A stretch of 7,334 nt of DNA from Omnitrophica bacterium RIFCSPLOWO2_01_FULL_45_10b (GCA_001804205.1 MHFM01000034.1:1-7334); one strand, 5' to 3'; counted from the first letter of the stretch, positions 1 to 5,717 are shown. The notes: generated by a model not told the origin, from the letters alone. Translations and numbers: made by a program.

Positions 1-386
1 CTTACAAGCCGCCGCGGGAATTCAACTGGGTCATCGGCGTTATTCTTTTGGTTTTGACGATGCTTTTGAGTTTTACGGGGTATCTTCTTCCTTGGGATCA
101 ACTGGCGATTTGGGCCATTACGGTCGGCAGCAATATGGCGCGCGCGACACCTTTTCTTGGCCATGAAGGGCCCGGCGCATCTCTTCTTGCCATCGGGGAC
201 ATTCAACTGGTTCACGCCGGAGATGATGCGCGTTTTGCGCTTTTGGGCGGCCGGTTTGTCGGCGCGGCAACTTTACTTCGTTTTTATATTTTACACTGTG
301 TTGCGATTCCAGCCGCCGCGGTCATTTTAATGGCGGTTCATTTTTGGCGCATTCGAAAAGACGGCGGCATCAGCGGACCGCTTTGA
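1..386 (+). CDS. petB: Cytochrome b, b6-type N-terminal half (3' part only)
   Basis: This is the C-terminal part of the haem-b subunit of a quinol:cytochrome c oxidoreductase (bc/b6f-type complex) in the cytoplasmic membrane. The reading frame is open from base 3, so the start lies upstream of the window. Visible landmarks are PREFNWVIG, then helix C with SFTGYLLPWDQ, a cd loop with TPFLGHEGPG (Qo-site side), and helix D with RFYILH and AVHFWRI. The two helix D histidines, which ligate the two b haems, have 14 residues between them, as in cytochrome b6 rather than the 13 of mitochondrial cytochrome b. The protein ends at RKDGGISGPL, the usual end of a b6-type N-terminal half, so the split from the C-terminal half (825-1907) looks native. 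The cd loop appears longer than in mitochondrial cytochrome b. Helices A and B and their haem ligands are outside the window. Confidence 0.93.
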   Translation, partial: YKPPREFNWVIGVILLVLTMLLSFTGYLLPWDQLAIWAITVGSNMARATPFLGHEGPGASLLAIGDIQLVHAGDDARFALLGGRFVGAATLLRFYILHCVAIPAAAVILMAVHFWRIRKDGGISGPL

Positions 387-425
387 GCGGGTGTCAGATA
401 TCGGGTATCAGAGAAATGGCTCCAG

Positions 426-464
426 CCGTCATTGCGAGCCCCGCGAAGCGGGGCGAAGCAATCT
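426..464 (+). repeat. Family A palindromic repeat, left arm of GIY-YIG cassette
   Basis: The arm begins CCGTCATTGCGAG and ends CGAAGCAATCT, with an internal perfect hairpin (CCCCGC, GAA loop, GCGGGG at 439-453). It is an inverted partner of 774-810. The same half-site occurs at 1923, 1965, 4909 and, truncated, at 5022. REP-like repeats of this type are widespread in bacteria. Confidence 0.9.
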
Positions 465-477
465 AAGAGTATCGTAA

Positions 478-774
478 GTGACAGAAGTTGATCGGCAAGG
501 TTATGTATATCTGCTGACGAATAAGAATAACGCCGTCATTTATACCGGTGTAACTAGCGATTTAGCAAAGCGCCTTTACGAGCACAAACATAAGTTGGTT
601 GATGGTTTTACAAAAAAATACAAAGTGAACAAGTTAGTTTATTACGAAATATTCGATCGTGTCGAAGACGCTATTGCGAGGGAGAAACAAATCAAGAGTG
701 GTTCTCGGTCGAAGAAGATGACGTTAATTCAATCAACAAATCCAACTTTTAAGGATCTTTATGACGAACTGTGA
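478..774 (+). CDS. GIY-YIG nuclease domain protein (YhbQ/UPF0213-like)
   Basis: This is a small single-domain GIY-YIG protein of 98 residues, the usual size for the UPF0213/YhbQ-like group. The GIY motif appears as GYVY (residues 8-11) and YIG as YTG (22-24). They are followed by the conserved Arg32, His36, the LVYYE segment (53-57) and Glu69 in AIAREKQIK, the position of the metal-binding catalytic glutamate. The tail (KKMTLIQSTNP) is also family-like, so all expected catalytic residues are present and the protein should be intact. The start is GTG at 478; no in-frame ATG precedes the motif, and a weak AAGAG lies 8 bases upstream. Family members cut or process DNA, but their biological roles are mostly unknown. 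The gene interrupts an otherwise respiratory cluster and is tightly framed by inverted family A repeats, which suggests a role tied to the repeats rather than to respiration. Confidence 0.88.
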   Translation: MTEVDRQGYVYLLTNKNNAVIYTGVTSDLAKRLYEHKHKLVDGFTKKYKVNKLVYYEIFDRVEDAIAREKQIKSGSRSKKMTLIQSTNPTFKDLYDEL

Positions 775-810
775 GATTGCTTCGGGCGCTGCGCGCCCTC
801 GCAATGACGG
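774..810 (-). repeat. Family A palindromic repeat, right arm of GIY-YIG cassette
   Basis: Read on the plus strand, it starts AGATTGCTTCG and ends CTCGCAATGACGG, the inverse of the left arm at 426-464. An internal perfect hairpin (GGGCGC, TGC loop, GCGCCC at 784-798) has a different sequence from the left arm's hairpin, so the ends are conserved while the cores vary. No T-run follows, so it does not look like an intrinsic terminator. It ends only a few bases before the ribosome binding site of the next gene. Confidence 0.9.
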
Positions 811-813
811 AAT

Positions 814-817
814 AAGG
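814..817 (+). promoter_or_regulatory. Ribosome binding site of cytochrome b C-terminal half
   Basis: AAGG lies 7 bases before ATG 825 and only 3 bases after the right arm of the GIY-YIG cassette. The insertion therefore stops just short of the translation signal and leaves the downstream gene able to initiate. Confidence 0.6.
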
Positions 818-824
818 TTGATTC

Positions 825-1907
825 ATGGCACATCTCATTAAAGAATTCATCAACTCAATCTCATCACCAGTGGCGCTATTTACCTTATCCACAGGCTTCC
901 TCTTTTTATTCCTTTCATTTCCCAAATGGTTTACGTCAAACAAGGTGAGCGGCATTTTGGCCGCCTTGGGCGTTGGATTTTTCTTATTTGGCCTCACCAA
1001 TGAACATTTTCGGACGATCGTCAGCACACCGGATAATGTTCCGATTGTCGGAATGCTTTTTGTGATGGCTTATTTTACTTGGTATGCCATGCGGAAGGCC
1101 GTTACGAATGACGAGCGGCTTGCTGAGGGCAAGCCTCCCATTGAAAAAGAAGAATCGGACCAAAAGGTGCTCGTTTTTCCATATCTTATTTTCATTGAAT
1201 TTGTCGTCGCGCTTTTTTATTCCATCATGTTGGTGGTGTGGTCCATTGCTTTGAAAGCGCCTTTAGAAGATCCGGCCAATCCCACGATTTCACCCAATCC
1301 CTCCAAAGCGCCCTGGTATTTTTTGGGGCTTCAAGAGCTTCTTGTGTATTTTGATCCGTGGATTGCGGGTGTTTTGCTTCCCACCTTAATTATTCTGGGG
1401 CTTTGCGCGATTCCTTATTTGGATCGAAATCCGAAAGGTTCCGGTTATTATTCATTTCGCCAAAGGCGCGTGTGGGTTTCGGGGTTTTTATTTTGTTTTT
1501 GGATGCTTTGGATTGTGCTCATCATTTTCGGTACGTTTCTGCGCGGGCCGAACTGGAACTTTTTCGGGCCTTTTGAAGAATGGGACGTTCATAAAGTGGT
1601 TCCGCTTTTGAATGTCAATCTTTCCGAATTTATTTTTATCAAATGGCTAGGTCAGGGGCTCCCTAAGCAATGGTACATCCGGGAAGCGCCCGGATTTACG
1701 ATTTTATCTGTTTACTTTTTAATACCCCCAGCGGCAGCGGCTGTTACTTTTTGCAAAAAAGCGTATCAAGAAATGGGGGTAGTTCGTTACGCGGTGGCCG
1801 CCTTTTTGATTTTGGTGGTGATTGCCGTTCCGATTAAAATGTATCTGAGATGGGCATTTAATTTAAAATACATCGTTGCCATCCCTGAATTTTTCTTCAA
1901 TATTTAA
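825..1907 (+). CDS. Cytochrome b C-terminal half (subunit IV-like), extended N-terminus
   Basis: This is the Qo-site half of a split cytochrome b, 360 residues and strongly hydrophobic. The core begins near residue 115 with FPYLIFIEF (helix E), followed by NPSKAPWYFLGLQELL. APWY holds the place of the PEWY Qo motif, so the usual glutamate is replaced by proline. Further helices follow, with a FLRGPNWNFFGPFEEWD loop characteristic of this bacterial group. Unlike plant subunit IV (about 160 residues), there are roughly 110 extra residues in front with about three predicted membrane spans, and two or so extra spans at the end. No CXXCH is present. ATG 825 has AAGG 7 bases upstream. It should pair with the b6-type half at 1-386, from which the GIY-YIG cassette separates it. 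The family assignment is firm; the function of the N-terminal extension is unknown. Confidence 0.9.
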   Translation: MAHLIKEFINSISSPVALFTLSTGFLFLFLSFPKWFTSNKVSGILAALGVGFFLFGLTNEHFRTIVSTPDNVPIVGMLFVMAYFTWYAMRKAVTNDERLAEGKPPIEKEESDQKVLVFPYLIFIEFVVALFYSIMLVVWSIALKAPLEDPANPTISPNPSKAPWYFLGLQELLVYFDPWIAGVLLPTLIILGLCAIPYLDRNPKGSGYYSFRQRRVWVSGFLFCFWMLWIVLIIFGTFLRGPNWNFFGPFEEWDVHKVVPLLNVNLSEFIFIKWLGQGLPKQWYIREAPGFTILSVYFLIPPAAAAVTFCKKAYQEMGVVRYAVAAFLILVVIAVPIKMYLRWAFNLKYIVAIPEFFFNI

Positions 1908-1922
1908 TGCCACTATCAAATT

Positions 1923-2007
1923 CGTCATTGCGAGGAGCGAAGCGACGAAGCAATCTAAGTTCTGAGATTGCTTCGACCTTATTTGGTACGCTGTCTCGCA
2001 ATGACGG
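1923..2007. repeat. Family A repeat doublet, inverted pair with no gene inside
   Basis: The left arm 1923-1956 (CGTCATTGCGAG to CGAAGCAATCT) and the inverted right arm 1965-2007 (AGATTGCTTCG to CTCGCAATGACGG) are separated by 8 bases. The terminal 12 and inner 11 bases of the arms pair perfectly, so the whole can fold into one long imperfect hairpin. The unmatched cores differ (GAGCGAAGCGA against a GGTACGCTGT-containing core). It has the organisation of the GIY-YIG cassette without the gene, similar to a REPIN. It fills most of the gap between the cytochrome b half-gene and the octaheme cytochrome gene and ends 12 bases before the latter's start codon. Confidence 0.92.
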
Positions 2008-2019
2008 GATGCGCTTTTA

Positions 2020-4890
2020 ATGCCACAGGATCCGAACAAACTTTACAGCGTTCATAAAACAACCATCTGGTTTGCCGTCGCCAGCGTGGTGCTCACTGTT
2101 TCTTTGGTGATGACGATAGGACAAGATTACGGACGCGAATGGAAACGGTGGCAGAAAAAATTCATCGAATTTGAACGCCATAAAGTTGAAAATGATTTGA
2201 AAAAAGCCGAGCAGGGTGTCGATCCTAAGCAGCTCGAAGCGCTTCGCGCGCAGCTCAAAGAAGCTCAGGCTAAGTTTGATCAAAACAAAGCGCAGTACGA
2301 AAAACTCCTCACCGAGAAATCCGCAATGGAAATTCAGCTCACTAAATCCAGTAGCCGCTACCAGGATTTCAAACAATTTTATGATTCGTACAAGTTTTTT
2401 TTAGAGGAAAATCGAGCGAAGAAAGAACAGCGCAAAACCAAGGAATACGAAGAGAAAATTACCAAGCTTGAACCCAAGCTCAATGAAGCGCAGCTTCATC
2501 AGGAAGCGGATGAGAAGAAAATGGATGACCTTGATGTTCAGATTCAAGGTTTTAAAGCCGAAGAAAAACGCATCTTAAAAGAAGTTAACAAAGTCTTACG
2601 CGATCGAAAGCAATTAGAAATCCGCCTTAAAAAACTTGAGCCTTCTGTAGGTCAAGAAATACTCAATGCGCCCATGCTTGATTTCGTAGCGCCTTCGCTT
2701 CAAGTTCAGCAGGTGGTTTTGGAAAATTTGCATGATGACTTCTATTTCGCAAAAGCTCAGAAAGTGGATCGTTGCACAACCTGCCATTTAGCGATCGACC
2801 GGAAAGGATTTGAAGAAGCGCCCCAGCCGTTTAAAACACATCCTAATTTGGATTTGTTTTTAAGTGCAAGCTCTCCTCACCCTCTTGAGAAAATCGGATG
2901 CACGGTTTGCCACGGCGGAAGCGGACAGTCGCTTTCATTTGTCCAAGCAGCTCATACTCCGAAGAATGAAGAGCAGGCGAAGGAATGGAAGAAAAAATAT
3001 CATTGGCATGAGCTTGAAAAATGGGAAGCCAAAATGCTTCCGCTTCAGCACGCTCAGGCTTCTTGCGCGAAATGCCATCAAGGTACCATGGAAGTTCCCG
3101 AAGCGCCTCAATTGAATGAAGGGAGGCGTCTTGCACGCCAATATGGCTGTTTTGGCTGTCATGCAGTAAAAGGACTGTCCTCCGCCCAACAGGACGGCGG
3201 ATCCGCCAGTCTGCTTGGCGGAGAAAATACTTGGAAGGCGGGGCCAAGCCTTCTGAATGTTCAAAGCAAAGTGGATCGGGAATGGATTGTGCGCTGGCTT
3301 CAAAATCCAAAAGCGTTTCGTCCTTCAACCACAATGCCTCAAATCTTTCATTTGGAAAACACCAATTCTCCTGAAGATCGCCTTAAATCAAATGTCGCGA
3401 TCGAAGGAATCGCGACATATTTATTGAAACATTCAGATTCCGTCCCTCTTCCAAACGCTCCAAAAGAAGGCAACCCTGAAATTGGAAAACAATTGGTGAA
3501 AGATTTAGGCTGCTTAGGGTGTCATAACGTTGATGAAGCCAAAGTGAATGACCACGGCCCCGAACTTATTTATATGGGGAGCAAAGTCAGCCGCGAATGG
3601 CTATTGAGCTGGCTTAAAGACCCCAAGCATTATTCATCTGATACACGAATGCCGAATTTGCGTTTAAGCGATGAGGAGGCAGCCGATATCACGAGCTATC
3701 TTCTTCAAAGCCGGAATCAAAAATTTGACCAAACAGAACTTCCTCACATGGAAGAAAAAGATCTGGACGCCTTGGCCTTTGATTATATGGCGCGCAAGAT
3801 GAGGCATGCCGAAGCGAAAGAACACTTGGCCGAGATGAATTTGGAACAGAAGTTTGAATTTGTCGGCCGTGAAGTGATTCTCCAGCAAGGCTGTTTCGGA
3901 TGTCATGCCATCCACGGCTTCGAAGATGCCAAACCCGTCGGCACGGAACTTACCAAAGAGGGCCAAAAGGAAGTCGACAAGTTGTATTTTGGATTTGTGG
4001 ATATTGAACGTACCCGCCAGGCCTGGTTTTTCCAGAAGCTGAAAAATCCTCGGATTTTTGACCGTGGTAAAATTGTAGGTTATCACGAAAAATTGCGCAT
4101 GCCGCAATTCAGCTTTTCGGACGAACAAGCGAATGCACTTGTCACTTTTCTTTTAAGTCTGCGCGAAGAAGATATTCCGCTTGAACTGAAAGACCAAGTG
4201 GATTTAAAGGAAAAGGAAATTGAAGCAGGACGGTTTTTGGTAGCCAAGTTCAATTGCCAAGGTTGCCATACAGTGGATAAGGTTGAAGGGCGCATTCAAT
4301 CACTTTTTGAAGACAAGGGGAATGCGCCGCCGATTTTAGACGGAGAAGGCGCCAAAGTTCAAGAAGTGTGGCTTTATCACTTTTTGCAAAAGCCGACTCC
4401 AATACGGCCCTGGCTTAAAATTAGAATGCCCACTTTCGGTTTTAATGAATCGGACACCAATACGATTGTGAAGTATTTCCATAATCTTTCGGCGCAGAAA
4501 TTATCCTTTGCCCCCACAGAATCTCGGGCTACGTCTGAAACCATTAACACAGGCCGTGAACTTTTTGTTAAATTAAAATGTATTCAATGCCATCAACCGG
4601 GCGAAGCCAAGGCGCTTGGAGCCTCATTTTTGGCGCCTGATTTGACTTTGGCACGCGAACGTTTAAAACCAATTTGGATGGAGGAGTGGCTAAAAGATCC
4701 GCAGGTGCTTCAGCCGGGTACAATGATGCCCACATTTTTCCCGGAAGGGCAAACACCTTTTCCGAATGTTTTAGGCGGTGATACGCTCAAGCAAATTCAA
4801 GCCATTCGTGATTACCTGTTGTTATTAACTCCAGATGAAATAATAAAGACTAAGAATGCAGAAAAACCCAAGGAAGGAGCAGTACGATGA
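2020..4890 (+). CDS. Membrane-anchored octaheme cytochrome c with long coiled coil
   Basis: This 956-residue periplasmic electron carrier probably links the bc complex to the oxidase encoded downstream. Residues 14-33 form an uncleaved membrane anchor. Residues about 40-215 are charged and heptad-like, a probable coiled coil. Eight CXXCH haem sites follow: C252, C294, C349 (a three-haem block with VDRCTTCHLAID and IGCTVCHGG), then C377, C498, C625, C746 and C854. The last five are spaced about 110-127 residues apart and look like tandem class I cytochrome c domains, each with a downstream MP methionine as likely sixth ligand (M439, M544, M694, M803, M903). There is no recognisable cytochrome c1 in the cluster, so this protein probably takes that role. 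ATG 2020 is the only in-frame start after the stop at 2002, but it has no clear Shine-Dalgarno sequence. The domain at C377 carries a 14-codon palindromic insert (3181-3222). Its stop overlaps the next start (ATGA). Confidence 0.92.
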   Translation: MPQDPNKLYSVHKTTIWFAVASVVLTVSLVMTIGQDYGREWKRWQKKFIEFERHKVENDLKKAEQGVDPKQLEALRAQLKEAQAKFDQNKAQYEKLLTEKSAMEIQLTKSSSRYQDFKQFYDSYKFFLEENRAKKEQRKTKEYEEKITKLEPKLNEAQLHQEADEKKMDDLDVQIQGFKAEEKRILKEVNKVLRDRKQLEIRLKKLEPSVGQEILNAPMLDFVAPSLQVQQVVLENLHDDFYFAKAQKVDRCTTCHLAIDRKGFEEAPQPFKTHPNLDLFLSASSPHPLEKIGCTVCHGGSGQSLSFVQAAHTPKNEEQAKEWKKKYHWHELEKWEAKMLPLQHAQASCAKCHQGTMEVPEAPQLNEGRRLARQYGCFGCHAVKGLSSAQQDGGSASLLGGENTWKAGPSLLNVQSKVDREWIVRWLQNPKAFRPSTTMPQIFHLENTNSPEDRLKSNVAIEGIATYLLKHSDSVPLPNAPKEGNPEIGKQLVKDLGCLGCHNVDEAKVNDHGPELIYMGSKVSREWLLSWLKDPKHYSSDTRMPNLRLSDEEAADITSYLLQSRNQKFDQTELPHMEEKDLDALAFDYMARKMRHAEAKEHLAEMNLEQKFEFVGREVILQQGCFGCHAIHGFEDAKPVGTELTKEGQKEVDKLYFGFVDIERTRQAWFFQKLKNPRIFDRGKIVGYHEKLRMPQFSFSDEQANALVTFLLSLREEDIPLELKDQVDLKEKEIEAGRFLVAKFNCQGCHTVDKVEGRIQSLFEDKGNAPPILDGEGAKVQEVWLYHFLQKPTPIRPWLKIRMPTFGFNESDTNTIVKYFHNLSAQKLSFAPTESRATSETINTGRELFVKLKCIQCHQPGEAKALGASFLAPDLTLARERLKPIWMEEWLKDPQVLQPGTMMPTFFPEGQTPFPNVLGGDTLKQIQAIRDYLLLLTPDEIIKTKNAEKPKEGAVR
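3181..3222 (+). repeat. Family C palindromic repeat inside the octaheme cytochrome gene
   Basis: Two head-to-tail 21-base hairpins, each TCCGCC-N9-GGCGGA (3181-3201 and 3202-3222), together make exactly 42 bases. They begin on a codon boundary and encode SAQQDGGSASLLGG (residues 388-401), just after the CFGCH haem site at 377-381. The added residues are small and polar and fall in a loop between the haem motif and the GPSLL segment. The repeat lies in coding sequence without disturbing the frame. Confidence 0.75.
4874..4879 (+). promoter_or_regulatory. Strong ribosome binding site fixing the start of the cupredoxin gene
   Basis: AAGGAG with 7 bases to ATG 4887. It supports translation from 4887, upstream of the palindromic insert, rather than from the internal ATG at 5016, which has only GCGGGG directly against it. 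The insert is therefore most likely translated. Confidence 0.8.
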
Positions 4891-5717
4891 AAAGATTAAT
4901 TACGTTGTCGTCATTGCGAGACAACGTACCAAATGAAGTCGAAGCAATCCCTGAATCTGTCATTCCCGCACGCTTTAAGCGGGAATCTAAGGTTTGGATC
5001 CCCGCTTTCGCGGGGATGACAGTCGCTACGCTCGCAATGACGGTTATTATGGTTGCGTTACTATTTTTACCAAAGCCTGCTTTTGCAGGTTCGATAACGG
5101 GAAAAGTTAATTTTACGGGAACGCCGCCGCAGATGGAACAAATCTCGATGAACGCCGATCCGGTTTGCGCAGGTCTTCATTCAGAGCCTGTTTATGCGGA
5201 AACCGTTATTGCCAATAGCAACGGAACTTTAAAAAATGTGTTTGTTTATGTCAAAGAAGGCCTTGAAGGGAAAACATTTCCGGCACCAACAACGCCGGTA
5301 ACGATTGATCAGAAAGGGTGCCACTATACGCCGCATGTTTTTGGAATTCAGATAGGCCAGCCATTTGAAATTCTCAATAGCGACTCCACGCTTCACAATA
5401 TTCATTCTATGGCGGAGAAGAACAAGCAATTTAATTTGGGGATGCCAATTCAAGGGATGAAACTCACAAAAAAATTTGATACGCCCGAGGTTATGGCGAA
5501 AATTAAATGCGATGTTCATCCTTGGATGAGCGCTTATATCGGTGTGTTGCCGCATCCTTATTTTGGAGTGACGGGGGATGACGGAACCTTTGAAATCAAA
5601 GACCTACCGGCCGGAGAGTATACGGTTGAAGCCTGGCATGAACAATATGGAACACAAACGCAAAAAGTAACGGTGGGCGAAGGGCCCGCAAGTGTCGAGT
5701 TCACATTTAATGGCTAA
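4887..5717 (+). CDS. Secreted cupredoxin-like protein with carboxypeptidase-regulatory-like domain; repeat-interrupted signal peptide
   Basis: A 276-residue predicted exported protein. The mature part starts near G68 after AFA (65-67). A cupredoxin-like region follows, with NSDSTLHNIH (164-173) and CDVHPWM (208-214); H170 or H173, C208, H211 and M214 are candidate copper ligands. The His-to-Met gap is shorter than in plastocyanin, so copper binding is probable but not certain. C94 and C145 are also conserved in the paralogue. From about residue 225, FGVTGDDGTFEIKDLPAGEYTVEAW matches carboxypeptidase regulatory-like folds. The mature part is about 58% identical (120 of 207, ungapped, by hand) to the N-terminal part of the next gene, so the two are duplicates. 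Residues 8-52 are encoded by palindromic repeats inserted in frame between the charged start (MKRLITL) and the hydrophobic core (VIMVALLFLPKPAFA). Export may survive with a long n-region. The role is probably electron transfer near the oxidase or copper delivery to it. Confidence 0.8.
   Translation: MKRLITLSSLRDNVPNEVEAIPESVIPARFKRESKVWIPAFAGMTVATLAMTVIMVALLFLPKPAFAGSITGKVNFTGTPPQMEQISMNADPVCAGLHSEPVYAETVIANSNGTLKNVFVYVKEGLEGKTFPAPTTPVTIDQKGCHYTPHVFGIQIGQPFEILNSDSTLHNIHSMAEKNKQFNLGMPIQGMKLTKKFDTPEVMAKIKCDVHPWMSAYIGVLPHPYFGVTGDDGTFEIKDLPAGEYTVEAWHEQYGTQTQKVTVGEGPASVEFTFNG
4909..5043. repeat. Composite palindromic insert (family A halves around family B) inside a coding region
   Basis: The left family A arm at 4909-4949 and a truncated inverted right arm at 5022-5043 enclose a family B doublet (4959-5020). 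The right arm lacks the AGATTGCTTC end. The whole is 135 bases, 45 codons, with no stop in the gene's frame. It is translated as residues 8-52, including the WIPAFAGMT segment often seen where such repeats are read as protein. Removing it restores a compact standard signal peptide. Confidence 0.85.
4959..5020. repeat. Family B palindromic doublet nested in the family A pair
   Basis: Two hairpins: ATTCCCGC with GCGGGAAT (4962-4986, 9-base loop) and ATCCCCGC with GCGGGGAT (4998-5017, 4-base loop), separated by 11 bases. The outer ends GTCAT and ATGAC are inverted. The family resembles the GTCATTCCCGC repeats found in many bacteria and is distinct in sequence from family A. Confidence 0.85.

Larger units (their letters stand above)
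426..810 (+). mobile_element. Putative GIY-YIG cassette bounded by inverted family A repeats
   Basis: A 385-base unit consists of a left family A arm (426-464), one GIY-YIG gene (478-774) and a right family A arm in inverted orientation (774-810). It lies between two cytochrome b half-genes that are normally adjacent parts of one complex. The gene's stop codon TGA ends on the first base of the right arm, so arm and gene form one compact unit. The gene is about 38% G+C by hand count, below its neighbours, which fits acquisition. I see no target-site duplication at the edges. An almost empty version of the same arm pair lies at 1923-2007. That the unit moves is an inference from this architecture and not shown directly. 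Confidence 0.55.

Noticed and set aside
784..798. Hairpin downstream of the GIY-YIG gene as an intrinsic terminator
   Set aside because: There is no T-run after the stem, and the hairpin is the variable core of a family A arm. Termination here would also cut the respiratory operon.
386..825. Cytochrome b as a single gene broken by the GIY-YIG insertion
   Set aside because: The first half ends at a family-typical C-terminus (GGISGPL) with its own stop 40 bases before the repeat, and the second half has its own start, ribosome binding site and a long N-terminal extension. The split is native; only the intergenic gap was invaded.
1677..1695. Hairpin ATCCGGG / CCCGGAT in the cytochrome b C-terminal gene
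   Set aside because: A 7-base stem within conserved-looking coding sequence, single copy, no sign of insertion.
1923..2007. CRISPR-like array
   Set aside because: Only one inverted pair, with no regularly spaced direct repeats or spacers.
2843..3334. Long antisense open frame (163 codons) opposite the octaheme cytochrome gene
   Set aside because: It lies wholly opposite clear haem-binding coding sequence, has no recognisable domain and is explained as a shadow. The same applies to other antisense frames such as 749-1027 and 3664-4128.
3392..3418. Perfect 10-base inverted repeat with 7-base loop (ATGTCGCGAT / ATCGCGACAT) in the octaheme gene
   Set aside because: It encodes NVAIEGIATY, which fits the ordinary C-terminal helix of a cytochrome c domain as in its sibling domains, and no second copy is visible. 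Probably coincidence.
5692..5710. GTG 5692 as the start of the COX2 fusion
   Set aside because: ATG 5710 gives a normal signal peptide with a short charged start. The six extra residues add nothing recognisable, and neither site has a strong ribosome binding site.
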